Source: a virus
Strand: one strand, 5' to 3'
Virus record (IMG/VR): IMGVR_UViG_3300020472_000083
Location: 1-35,648 of that record
DNA: 35,648 bases
This document shows positions 20,001 to 26,081 of the stretch, piece by piece (position 1 is the stretch's first letter; each line of letters begins with the position of its first letter). Under the pieces are notes generated by a model. It worked only from the letters and a program-made list of their open reading frames with translations, made no database searches and was not told where the DNA came from. Made by a program: the position numbers and the translations under genes.

Positions 20001-21328
20001 ATTTAACTTATGTTGATGGTAGTGGTGCTCGTAGTACCATTTCTAATTCTGATATTAGTGGAGTTGCTTCTGATACATTCAGAGATGGATATACGTTGAA
20101 GTTTGATCATAGAAATCATGGTATGCATTCAAGTCAAAATAAAGTTAAAATTGTAGATTTTGCAAGTGATATTACTCCAACAACTTTATCAGCAAATGTC
20201 GATAATGATTCAACAACATTAACTGTTGCTGATGGTGCTGCATTTGCTACTTTTGAAGGAACTGCGGTTGGAGCAGGTCAAACAGGATACTTAAAGGTAG
20301 ATAAAGAAATTATTTCTTATAATAGCATTTCTGGAAATGATATTACTATTAATACTAGATCAATTGATTCTAGTTTAAAATCTAATCATGCAGCAAATGC
20401 TTTTGTTCATAAGTATGAATTTAATGGTGTTTCTTTAAGGAAGATTAATGGAGAACATGACATTGACCCTAGAGAAAAAACATTTGATAGTTATCATGTC
20501 AGGATTACAGATAATAGTAAATCATTCAATATAACAAAATCTGGTGGTGGTGATGTTCTTCAAGTATCCCAAAATGTTCCATTTGAAGTTATTGATCCAA
20601 GAATAAGTACGATTACTCCAACTGGCACAAGTATTACTTCTAGGATTAAAACAACTTCTGGAACAAGTATAAGTGGCAATGAAGCTTCATTTATTGATAA
20701 AGGATATGAAAATGTTGCTCTCAATAAATTAAATTACTTAGATACTCCAAGAATTGTTGCTTCTAAAGTTAATGAATTTGGAATACTTAAAAATCAAAGA
20801 TCATTTGCTCTTGAGATGACATTAGCAACTGATAAAGAAGATGTTTCTCCTATTGTTGATTTAGAAACAGCAAATATTATTACAATGAGCAATCTTGTAG
20901 ATCAACCAATTTCTGATAATAATTGGGTAACGGATAGTAGACCAAGGGTTGCTGGAATGGATCCAAATAATGCAATTTATGAGACTAAGAAGATTGCACT
21001 TGAATTTACATCCAATTCACTGTATGTTCAATTAGATGGGCATAGAGAGAAGGGAGCAAATATTCGTGCTTTCTATAAACTCTATAGACTAGACGGATCC
21101 GAATCAACTTCTTATATTCCATTCAATACAAATGGTTTACCAGATAAAGAAGTAAATTCAAATAACAATAGAAGAGAATTTAGTGAGTATAAGTTTACTG
21201 CTGAAAATACTACACAATTCAATGCATTTATGATTAAAATTATTATGACTTCTACAAATCAAGCAACACCACCAAGAATTAAAAACTTTAGGTCTATTGC
21301 ATTGAGATCATTTAAAATTGACGGATAA
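14054..21328 (+). CDS. DUF4815-type giant virion protein (gp9/gp10 position)
   Basis: 2424 residues. The N-terminus (FDDFNEDKNYNKVLFKPGFP, then LQARELTTLQSILQNQIERF) is the hallmark of the DUF4815 family of phage structural proteins. Later family blocks are a coiled-coil stretch at ~1120-1140 (ESRIKNLETYTTLSLLE) followed by GFFVDNF, then DPLAQSFLVERD at ~1658, LFFKKKD and WTPSQYEDLKFKL at ~1795. A G-GY repeat lies near residue 1935 and an EII-Y/RG-like module at ~2054-2120. It follows gp8 where T4 has gp9 and gp10, so it is probably a baseplate protein of the outer wedge or a fibre-attachment site, but I see no direct similarity to T4 gp9 or gp10. Its stop codon overlaps the next start by one base (TAATG). 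Family membership is secure; the exact role is inferred. Confidence 0.82.
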   Translation: MTQNTNLNVSPYFDDFNEDKNYNKVLFKPGFPLQARELTTLQSILQNQIERFGQHFFKEGSIVIPGGTFYDDNYFAVKIDPNFLNIPVFNYTKFLVDNNIEIEGETSGVRATVVNRLTAPESTDGYDTLYVKYSKSGRDGVTKTFQDGENLVTLSDISFLNTSIGANSQFARCIISEASKTGCSFSVSEGIFFIRGYFVKVPNSTVILDQYTNLPSYRVGLLINEEIVRASSVNSDLYDNAKGFSNEAAPGADRFKISATLHKKALTDKNDLDFIELLRVENGIVRNIVTRTQYNIIADELARRTYDESGDYYVKPFSIDVRESLNDRVGNRGIYFSNQQTQNGNTPSDDILSLQVSPGKAYVRGYEVDKISTSSIDVVKPRTTKLKENASTPIRIGNYVDLENVWGSPTIGFSTSVKLLDRRCKDNGEAHRDSIVVGHARIFDFNQKSISGVSTTTHEARLYDIQTHTKVSLGATIASVPNSAQIKGKYSGSVGFATAASTDTQLLVMSDVTGQFQLNEPILINGNDTGNNITEVTDWSFDNIKALNSEAGIGAGTSTFAANLLLDRKKGTFNEGIEFSFSGSAVQSGGVSDFRGLVKVGDIISYNLSTGLPVYNRVTTVNQTALVIEAVSNVDGVCSGVLAGGTTPTGVDVLIPSIKQGDDPGFRMKLPHNYVSSINILDSSYIVRKQFTNVTISSVASHTFQISALSDNSDLYFEPFTEQNYTLTWSTGEKEIVRESQVTISANSKELEIKTLSKTGTATLTASVRRSKLSSKDKDLVRCANLIITRSNDTSSGITTFTKNDGLTVNAVYGTRVQDEEISLNVPDVSRILGIFESTDGTDPDLPSVSVSTQSDTFTNNVLVGEEFIGATSGAVGRVVSIVSGTQLQFVYENENTFEVGESFTLKTAGILATISALVKGDTNIVNNYKLDDGHREEFADYSRIVRKKGIAAPSRRLRIIYDHYTNNEGTGTLETVNSYTGLDYSTELPFVIDSWASDFLDLRPRVTAYNTSSGDSPFSFASRNFSTSTSETVVSNKSVVVDYSYYQGRIDRLYLTKDGLFEVKKGSPADRPKTPLPNDEAMEIAVISLEPYIRNATAESAVKTIPHKRYTMKDIGGLESRIKNLETYTTLSLLETDTKNLSIKDPNTGLDKFKSGFFVDNFRNHASHNLTGESKFDIDMATGEMRPRSAERNVKLMFETVSTLASPSTADYRWVEDFADANVTRNGPAVSLKFDEVEFLDQPLATRTENLNPFHIALFAGTIALNPESDFWIEEVPLGSPEVFRIDSPFNAIADLLGVEDRENGGMGASYWNSHEQTWTGSEVIDEEVINSEVVSSEVESMRGRGRREITTTVINEDILQTVKETGIEKTFNFDLTVGQETIDLGKKVIGVDVLYNVRSRNVEVIGKRLKPNTRYYVFMENVDMTKYAIPKLLPITMVRGSFAPADIVDSTTPAGSGVAGIRFRAATSNHKEGKFNEPDDIVTILPYPLPGTTLPGSYSSTSSVLNVDTAGLAMHTAPDHLGWVKQGMTLVNMQGSAECTIDELKLVSDEKGDLIFSLHIPDPTIASNPKFLTGTSTIRLTSSATNAAVLDPGESSAEANYLASGHAQNTTEQTLAIKSAHIERKQVGSDQPVTRITDNLLEDQVRTDVHDTGWYDPLAQSFLVERDRFQDGIFITGGDLFFKKKDNTAPVTVQLRTMRNGTPTTTIVPFGQTQIDSADVNLSDDGSAVTNFKFETPVYLQSGYEYAIVLIAPTEKYLTFITRMGEEDLILQSVSNRQPYLGSLFKSQNSSTWTPSQYEDLKFKLNKAKFVTNTPSSVIFYNTELPLGKIRKRNPVVGYSNRAAVSIATTTKTYTEGHEFFQGTDTGRLLKAGGPVSLGTTTMTLVPNTGIGLTDFAYTGIGFSSLTGDGTGAQATVTVASNAITSIDITAGGSGYVAGDSLLMNNLGAEGSGVRTVVAISTLTNYLLMDEVNNKFVDNVDLTYVDGSGARSTISNSDISGVASDTFRDGYTLKFDHRNHGMHSSQNKVKIVDFASDITPTTLSANVDNDSTTLTVADGAAFATFEGTAVGAGQTGYLKVDKEIISYNSISGNDITINTRSIDSSLKSNHAANAFVHKYEFNGVSLRKINGEHDIDPREKTFDSYHVRITDNSKSFNITKSGGGDVLQVSQNVPFEVIDPRISTITPTGTSITSRIKTTSGTSISGNEASFIDKGYENVALNKLNYLDTPRIVASKVNEFGILKNQRSFALEMTLATDKEDVSPIVDLETANIITMSNLVDQPISDNNWVTDSRPRVAGMDPNNAIYETKKIALEFTSNSLYVQLDGHREKGANIRAFYKLYRLDGSESTSYIPFNTNGLPDKEVNSNNNRREFSEYKFTAENTTQFNAFMIKIIMTSTNQATPPRIKNFRSIALRSFKIDG
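20209..20415 (+). repeat. EII-Y module in the DUF4815-type protein
   Basis: Residues ~2054-2120 contain LTVADGAAF, then YLKVDKEIISYNSI, ITINTRSIDSS and NHAANAFV. The order and spacing match the EII-Y/RG-GT-H modules of gp7 and gp15, though the R-G-x-x-G-T part is degenerate here (TRSIDSS). It lies in the C-terminal third, upstream of the conserved C-terminal domain. Confidence 0.6.
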
Positions 21329-21552
21329 TGAATAATTTTGTAAAGGTAAAGTCAGATGTCTCTTTAGTAAGAGACATGGACTCTAATGCCATAGTAAATC
21401 AAAATAAAAGTGAATTTGATAAATTTATGCAATTATCAGAGACAAAATATAAAGAAAAAAGGAGTTTAGATCAAGTAAAAACCGATTTAGACTCTTTAAA
21501 GAGTGAAATGGAAGAGATAAAAACTCTTTTAAAGCAAATGGTGAGTAAATGA
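21328..21552 (+). CDS. Small coiled-coil protein (74 aa)
   Basis: Function not recognised. The C-terminal half (LDQVKTDLDSLKSEMEEIKTLL, about residues 48-69) has regular leucine/isoleucine heptads and strongly suggests a coiled coil; the N-terminal half is polar (VKVKSDVSLVRDMDSNAIVN). The start codon overlaps the stop of the giant DUF4815-type gene by one base, so translation is probably coupled. Small proteins of this kind occur at the same place in marine T4-like phages, as far as I recall. Its position at the head of the fibre block makes a fibre or baseplate assembly role possible. It might also be a minor virion component. Reality as a gene is supported by the overlap, coupled spacing and coherent sequence. 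Confidence 0.75.
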   Translation: MNNFVKVKSDVSLVRDMDSNAIVNQNKSEFDKFMQLSETKYKEKRSLDQVKTDLDSLKSEMEEIKTLLKQMVSK

Positions 21553-21554
21553 TT

Positions 21555-21562
21555 TATAAATA
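21555..21562 (+). promoter_or_regulatory. Late promoter box TATAAATA upstream of the fibre genes
   Basis: An exact TATAAATA lies immediately after the stop of the 74-residue gene and ends 29 bases before the next ATG. It probably drives the fibre-like genes from 21592 onward. No strong Shine-Dalgarno sequence lies near that start. Confidence 0.8.
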
Positions 21563-21591
21563 CCTGAAGGTAGATTTTAACTGATTTAATA

Positions 21592-21930
21592 ATGGCAGCA
21601 TACGTTAACAATATAGTAATTGATGCTGGGGCTGATTTTAATCAGACTTACACACTTGAAGATAATAATAGTGCTCCTTTGGATTTAACAGGGTATACAG
21701 GTGATGCAAAGATAAAGAAGCATCCAGCTTCTTTAAACGATACTGCAACTTTTACTGTATCATTCCCTAATAGAACACAAGGACAATTGAAGATATCATT
21801 GACAGATACCATTACCAAGACATTAAAGTCTGGTAGATATAGTTATGATATACTAGTCACTGATGCTGGTGGTACAAAAACCAGAGTTGTTGGTGGTAGT
21901 GCAATTGTGACTGCTGGAGTTACCCTATAG
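21592..21930 (+). CDS. Small beta-rich virion protein (112 aa)
   Basis: The sequence alternates short beta strands: VIDAGADFNQTYTLED near the start, LDLTGYTGDAKIKK at ~36-49, SGRYSYDILVTD at ~81-92, and a valine-rich end (VVGGSAIVTAGVTL). This pattern (D-x-T-G-Y-x-x-x-x-x-I, then G-x-Y-x-Y-D-I) resembles the immunoglobulin-like N-terminal domain of phage upper baseplate proteins of the BppU type and the proteins that attach fibres. The likely role is a virion structural or fibre-base protein. It opens a gene run behind a late promoter and is followed 4 bases later by the 75-residue gene. Family assignment is by pattern only and moderately uncertain. Confidence 0.7.
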   Translation: MAAYVNNIVIDAGADFNQTYTLEDNNSAPLDLTGYTGDAKIKKHPASLNDTATFTVSFPNRTQGQLKISLTDTITKTLKSGRYSYDILVTDAGGTKTRVVGGSAIVTAGVTL

Positions 21931-21934
21931 AAAT

Positions 21935-22162
21935 ATGGCAGACATTAAAGTTCGAGTTGGATCGAAAAACGCTACTAAAGTTGTATCTGCGATTGCAGGT
22001 AGTGGAGGTACTTTGGGGGCATTAGGTGACGTTGACATTTCTGGTGGACTTGGTAATGGAATGGTATTAGTTTATAATACCTCCACATCTAAATGGGAAG
22101 CCACATCGGAATTGACCCCAGGAGCAACACAAAACTTAAATATCAACGGAGGTAGCTTTTAA
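21935..22162 (+). CDS. Short fibre-like virion protein (75 aa)
   Basis: Glycine-rich small protein with LGALGDVDISGGLGNGMVLV and YNTSTSKWEAT. The first resembles the L-S-D-V-D-x-x-G-x-x-x-G-x-V-L-x-Y-N motif common near attachment regions of marine phage tail fibres. The N-terminus (ADIKVRVGSKNATKVVSAIAG) is also fibre-like. It ends NINGGSF, nearly the same as the end of the neighbouring 481-residue fibre (TIDGGQF). The stop is followed directly by the ATG of that fibre gene, so the two are translated together and may act in the same structure. Probably a virion protein; exact position in the particle unknown. Confidence 0.75.
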   Translation: MADIKVRVGSKNATKVVSAIAGSGGTLGALGDVDISGGLGNGMVLVYNTSTSKWEATSELTPGATQNLNINGGSF

Positions 22163-23608
22163 ATGGCCAGTATTATTCGAGTAAAAAGATCGACTGGTGC
22201 AACTGCTCCGTCAACTATAAATTATGGTGAATTAGCGGTCACCATGACCAATGGAACCCAAGGAAATGGGGGTGGTAGATTATACGTAGGTAATAACGAT
22301 AATCCAGATTCTAATCCAATTAGTATCGGTGGTAAGTATTACACCGATATGATGTCAAGTACACCAGGAACAGTTGCTGGTGGTGCAAATGCAAATGGTA
22401 GTACACTGTCTAACGGATTTATTCCAATTCTTGATGTATCCTCTGCAGGTAGTCCTGGTTTAAATGCTACTGGACTTGGTGCAGGAACTGCTGATGCAAG
22501 TATGCCAAGAGTTGATCAGTGGAACGTAGATAATTTAACAATTGATGGAAATACAATATATTCTAACAATACAAATGGAGATATCAATTTTGTTACTAAT
22601 GGTTCACCAGGATCTAATGGTCATATCGTAATTAACGATGATACTAAACTATCATTTGGTGCAAATAAAGATGCAAGTATTGAATATGATGAAAATGGAA
22701 CCGATACGGTTCAAGTAACTGGTAAAGCATGGGTTTATAATTCTGGAGTAGAAATTGTAGGTGGACTTGTTGTTGACAACATTGGAATTTCTTCCAATGT
22801 TATTTCAACCAGATCTGGTGGTGGTAATACACTATTCATTGACCCATATCCCGATGGATTGAGTAGCGATGGTTTAGTTGTAGTTAAAGGTAGTTTACAG
22901 GTTGATGGAACAACAACTACTGTTAACTCTACCAATGCTACTGTAAATGATCCAGTTATGGTTATTGGTGATGTTACCAGTGTAAGAACAGTTACTGCTA
23001 CTGTTGGATCTGGTACTTCTGCAATTACTCTTGATGGTATTGTTGGTGTTAATACTGGAGATACTATTACTGGTAGTTCAGCACTTCCAGGTGCAGGAAC
23101 AACAACTATAGCATATTATGGAACAGCTGCTGGAATTTCAACAGTTTATATTGATGGTCAAACAACTGCTGGTATTACAACAACCACTCAATTAACCATT
23201 ACACATGGTTATGATACTAACACTGACCGTGGTATTGCTTACAACTATAACATTAGTTCTGGTGTAGCAAATAATAAAACTGGTTTCTTTGGTATGAATG
23301 ATAGTGCTGGAGAATCCAACACTAATGTTCCAGAAAGATCATGGACTTTTATTCCAGAAGCTGTTGTAACAGGTAATGTTGCTGCTGGTATAAGAGGATT
23401 CCTAGATGTTAGGGGTATCTACTACCAAGGTGCAACTAGTGGATCAGGAGATTGGTGGGCTAGTGGTGCAGCATATTTTGATGCTACTGGTAAGTTAACT
23501 TCAACTTCAAACCCTGCTGCAGGTATCTCTACTTCCAACTATATACTAACAACGAATGCTTCTGGCATTCCAGTCTGGACGACAACAATCGATGGAGGTC
23601 AATTCTAA
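22163..23608 (+). CDS. Tail-fibre-like structural protein (481 aa)
   Basis: The N-terminus (ASIIRVKRSTGATAPSTINY, then GELAVT and RLYVGNN) is the typical opening of fibre-like virion proteins in marine T4-like phages. It continues with VDQWNVDNLTIDGNTI, GDINFVTNGSPG and NDPVMVIGDV, then DRGIAYNYN, TGFFGMNDS and SWTFIPEA, a block common in such fibres. It ends with SNYILTTNASGIPVWTT and IDGGQF. Residues ~284-348 hold a V-G-D/V-N-T-G-D-type module also seen in the tail sheath. Likely a fibre or adhesin on the baseplate or collar. The gene abuts the 75-residue gene with no gap and is followed by the 63-residue coiled-coil gene. No chaperone or enzymatic domain is visible. Confidence 0.82.
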   Translation: MASIIRVKRSTGATAPSTINYGELAVTMTNGTQGNGGGRLYVGNNDNPDSNPISIGGKYYTDMMSSTPGTVAGGANANGSTLSNGFIPILDVSSAGSPGLNATGLGAGTADASMPRVDQWNVDNLTIDGNTIYSNNTNGDINFVTNGSPGSNGHIVINDDTKLSFGANKDASIEYDENGTDTVQVTGKAWVYNSGVEIVGGLVVDNIGISSNVISTRSGGGNTLFIDPYPDGLSSDGLVVVKGSLQVDGTTTTVNSTNATVNDPVMVIGDVTSVRTVTATVGSGTSAITLDGIVGVNTGDTITGSSALPGAGTTTIAYYGTAAGISTVYIDGQTTAGITTTTQLTITHGYDTNTDRGIAYNYNISSGVANNKTGFFGMNDSAGESNTNVPERSWTFIPEAVVTGNVAAGIRGFLDVRGIYYQGATSGSGDWWASGAAYFDATGKLTSTSNPAAGISTSNYILTTNASGIPVWTTTIDGGQF

Positions 23609-23610
23609 AC

Positions 23611-23802
23611 ATGAATCGTGAACTTGATGTGAATATTTTGGTTAATCATTATCATAAAAAATTATCAGAATTGATTAATCAAAACGTTCTAATGGAAGCA
23701 AAAATAGCATCTATGACCAAAGACTATATGGATTTGGAAGAACAGTTTCTCAAATTACAAAATGGAGAAACAGAAGATAACGAAGAAGGATTCGACGAAT
23801 GA
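23611..23802 (+). CDS. Small acidic coiled-coil protein (63 aa)
   Basis: Function not recognised. Residues ~5-51 (LDVNILVNHYHKKLSELINQ, then NVLMEAKIASMTKDYMDLEE) form amphipathic helix with a heptad pattern, and the end is strongly acidic (ETEDNEEGFDE). It starts two bases after the fibre stop and overlaps gp13 by four bases (ATGA), so it sits in a coupled run. Small helical proteins at this position are usual in marine T4-like phages, to my recollection. It may be a helper for fibre or neck assembly or a minor virion part. The four-base overlap and clean sequence support it as a real gene. Confidence 0.75.
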   Translation: MNRELDVNILVNHYHKKLSELINQNVLMEAKIASMTKDYMDLEEQFLKLQNGETEDNEEGFDE

Positions 23803-24623
23803 GCAAACCATCAACCAGACAAGGATTAATAGATTATAGTCTACGAAGACTAGGATATCCTGTATTGGAAATTAATGTAGATGATGATCAGATTGATGAT
23901 CTGGTAGATGACGCTCTACAATATTTTCAAGAAAGACATTTTGATGGTATTGAGAGAACTTTTTTAAAGCACAAAGTAACTTTAGAAGAAAAAACAATAC
24001 TTGAGGGAGGTGCTTCTGGAATTACAACTAGTACAGCAACAACTGGTGTTGGTGTAACTACATTAGGATGGCAAGAAAATTATAATTTTTTACAACTACC
24101 AGATCATGTGATTGGTGTAGAAAAAGTATTTAAAATGGATAATAGTACCATATCTAGTGGTATGTTTAATCTTAAGTACCAGTTGTTCTTGAATGATCTT
24201 TATTATTATGGAGCACTTGATTTATTAAATTATACAATGACGAAAACCTATATGGAAGATTTGAGTAGATTAATTACTCCAGATATTCAAATTAGGTTTA
24301 ATAAAAAACAACATAGATTGTATATGGATATTGATTGGAAGGAATTTACTGAAGATCAGTATATAATTTTAGATTGTTATAGAATTGTAGATCCAGCAAA
24401 TGCATCAGATATCTATAATGATTTCTGGTTAAAACGGTATTTAACCGCAATTATTAAGAAACAGTGGGGGCAAAATCTTATTAAGTTTCAAGGAGTTATG
24501 TTACCTGGTGGAGTTCAATTAAATGGTAGACAGATTTACGATGATGCAGTAAAGGAAATTGAGCAAATTGAATATGAACTTAGGAACGAGTACGAACTTC
24601 CTCCACTGGATATGATAGGATAA
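23799..24623 (+). CDS. 13: Neck protein gp13
   Basis: Homologue of T4 gp13 (309 residues), which forms a ring with gp14 on the portal vertex and closes the filled head before tail joining. The N-terminal LIDYSLRRLGYPVLEINVDD and DDALQYFQERHFDGIER correspond to the T4 I-L-R-R-L-G-x-P and Y-x-E-Y-H-F-D-G-V regions. The C-terminal block (KRYLTAIIKKQWGQNLIKFQ, then GVMLPGGVQLNGRQIYDDA) matches T4 (ALAKELNGQI...QGMMLPGGVTIDGQRL). 274 residues is close to the family length. A threonine/glycine-rich stretch (GASGITTSTATTGVGVTT) is inserted near residues 72-89. It overlaps the upstream 63-residue gene and is followed by gp14, as in T4. Confidence 0.95.
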   Translation: MSKPSTRQGLIDYSLRRLGYPVLEINVDDDQIDDLVDDALQYFQERHFDGIERTFLKHKVTLEEKTILEGGASGITTSTATTGVGVTTLGWQENYNFLQLPDHVIGVEKVFKMDNSTISSGMFNLKYQLFLNDLYYYGALDLLNYTMTKTYMEDLSRLITPDIQIRFNKKQHRLYMDIDWKEFTEDQYIILDCYRIVDPANASDIYNDFWLKRYLTAIIKKQWGQNLIKFQGVMLPGGVQLNGRQIYDDAVKEIEQIEYELRNEYELPPLDMIG

Positions 24624-24627
24624 TGTT

Positions 24628-26058
24628 ATGCCACTTTCTCCGTATTTCCTTCAAGGATCATCCAATGAACAAAGATTAGTTCAGGATCTAATTAATGAAC
24701 AATTAAAAATTTATGGACAGGACGTAGTATATCTTCCAAGAAATGTCATAAACAAAAATACTATTATGAAAGAGGTTACTGCCTCTGTATTTGATGATGC
24801 TTATCGGATGGAAGCATATTTGTTAAATTATGAAGGATTTGAAGGTAATGGAGATATTTTATCTAAATTTGGAGTTCAAACAACTGATCAAGTTACTTTT
24901 GTAGTATCTAAAGAAAGGTATGAGGATTTTATTAGTCCATTTATGGCAGCAGATAGTCAAATTGAATTAGCAACAAGGCCAGAAGAAGGTGATTTAATAT
25001 ACTTACCTTTAGATAATACTATGTTTGAGATTAAGTATGTTGAAGGTAAGAAACCATTTTATCAGTTGAATAATCTCTATGTTTACACATTAAGTTGTGA
25101 AGTAATGGATTATGCTGCTGATGAACTAATTGATACAAGTATTGCCGAAGTTGATGAGGCTGCAGTTGAGTTTGGATTTACACAAAGACTTACTATGGTT
25201 GGTCTTGGTGCATCAACAGCAACTGCTACTGTTGTTGTAGCAGAAAATACTGGATCACTTGGAACTGGACGTTATTCAGTATCTCAAGTTGATTTAATTA
25301 ATGATGGAACAGGATATACAATTGCACCATTAGTTGGAATTGCTACTGCTCCAAGTGGTGGAATAAATGCAACTGCTGTTGCAATCATGACAAGTAGAAC
25401 TGGACAGACTGGTCAATCGATTGATAATATTCAACTTACTAATCCAGGTTATGGTTACACTGTACCACCTGTTATTACTATTAGAAGTCAGAATGCATTT
25501 GGAACTGGTGGTATTGCAACTGCTATAATTTCACAAGGATCTCTAACTATACCAACTATAAACGATTCTGGTGCAGAATATGGATCAACACCAACTGTTC
25601 TTATTGGAGTTGCCCCATCTGGAGGAACTAATGCAGCATCTGTTGCTATAGTTAATACTGCTGGTGGTTTGAATGCTATTAGATACACTAATGCTGGTGC
25701 TGGATATACAGTAGCACCAAATGTTATTATAGATGCTCCTGCCTCTGGTATTAACACTGGAAATTATCTCTTTAGAGAGATGGTTAGAGGTGTTTCTACT
25801 GGAAGTACTGCATATGTTGAATCTTGGGATAGTGATGATAGGATTCTTAAGATTAACAATATTTCTGGAAGTGGTTTTGCAATTGGAGAAGCAGTTGTTG
25901 GTATAGGAACTTCTAATAATGGATCTGATGCTAAGTATATTGTCCAGAGTACATCTGACCAAGATGAGTATGATCTTTACAATGAAAATATTCTTGTAGA
26001 ATCAGAAGCAGATGCACTTTTGGACTTTACTGAAGATAATCCATTTGGAGACTTCTAA
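24628..26058 (+). CDS. 14: Neck protein gp14 with a G-GY repeat insertion
   Basis: Homologue of T4 gp14 (256 residues), partner of gp13 in the neck. The N-terminal half matches T4: LVQDLINEQLKIYGQDVVYL then PRN, YLLNYEGFEGNGDILSKFG, and EGDLIYLPLDNTMFEI followed by PFYQLNN. The C-terminal ~30 residues (DEYDLYNENILVESEADALL then ending NPFGDF) correspond to the T4 end (SPFDNDFMD). Between them, residues ~195-435 are an insertion with four G-x-G-Y/G-x-E-Y repeats at ~222-370 (GTGYTIAP, GYGYTVPP, GAEYGSTP, GAGYTVAP), like those in gp7. The protein is therefore almost twice the T4 length. The split core around a repeat block is unusual in shape but the frame is unbroken. Confidence 0.93.
   Translation: MPLSPYFLQGSSNEQRLVQDLINEQLKIYGQDVVYLPRNVINKNTIMKEVTASVFDDAYRMEAYLLNYEGFEGNGDILSKFGVQTTDQVTFVVSKERYEDFISPFMAADSQIELATRPEEGDLIYLPLDNTMFEIKYVEGKKPFYQLNNLYVYTLSCEVMDYAADELIDTSIAEVDEAAVEFGFTQRLTMVGLGASTATATVVVAENTGSLGTGRYSVSQVDLINDGTGYTIAPLVGIATAPSGGINATAVAIMTSRTGQTGQSIDNIQLTNPGYGYTVPPVITIRSQNAFGTGGIATAIISQGSLTIPTINDSGAEYGSTPTVLIGVAPSGGTNAASVAIVNTAGGLNAIRYTNAGAGYTVAPNVIIDAPASGINTGNYLFREMVRGVSTGSTAYVESWDSDDRILKINNISGSGFAIGEAVVGIGTSNNGSDAKYIVQSTSDQDEYDLYNENILVESEADALLDFTEDNPFGDF
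25291..25733 (+). repeat. Four G-GY--P protein repeats inserted in gp14
   Basis: Four copies at ~37-50-residue spacing (DGTGYTIAP, PGYGYTVPP, SGAEYGSTP, AGAGYTVAP), each followed by a V-x-I strand, and by A-P-S-G-G in copies 1 and 3. Copies 1 and 4 are also similar in DNA. The same unit recurs in gp7 (for example ~3934, 4060, 5077, 8100, 10438, 11029), gp8 (~13132, 13287) and the DUF4815-type protein (~19834). Confidence 0.8.
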
Positions 26059-26067
26059 ATATAATAT

Positions 26068-26074
26068 AAGGAGG
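26068..26074 (+). promoter_or_regulatory. Perfect Shine-Dalgarno sequence of gp15
   Basis: AAGGAGG lies 7 bases upstream of the gp15 ATG (26082). It is the strongest ribosome binding site in the window and decides the gp15 start. Most other genes here start by overlap or have little Shine-Dalgarno complementarity. Confidence 0.85.
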
Positions 26075-26081
26075 ACTTGAT

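Noticed and set aside
25488-25962. Two overlapping open frames on the - strand within gp14 (89 and 125 codons)
   Set aside because: They mirror the low-complexity repeat region of gp14; serine/asparagine/threonine- or proline/alanine-rich translations are what the antisense of such repeats gives. No coding evidence.
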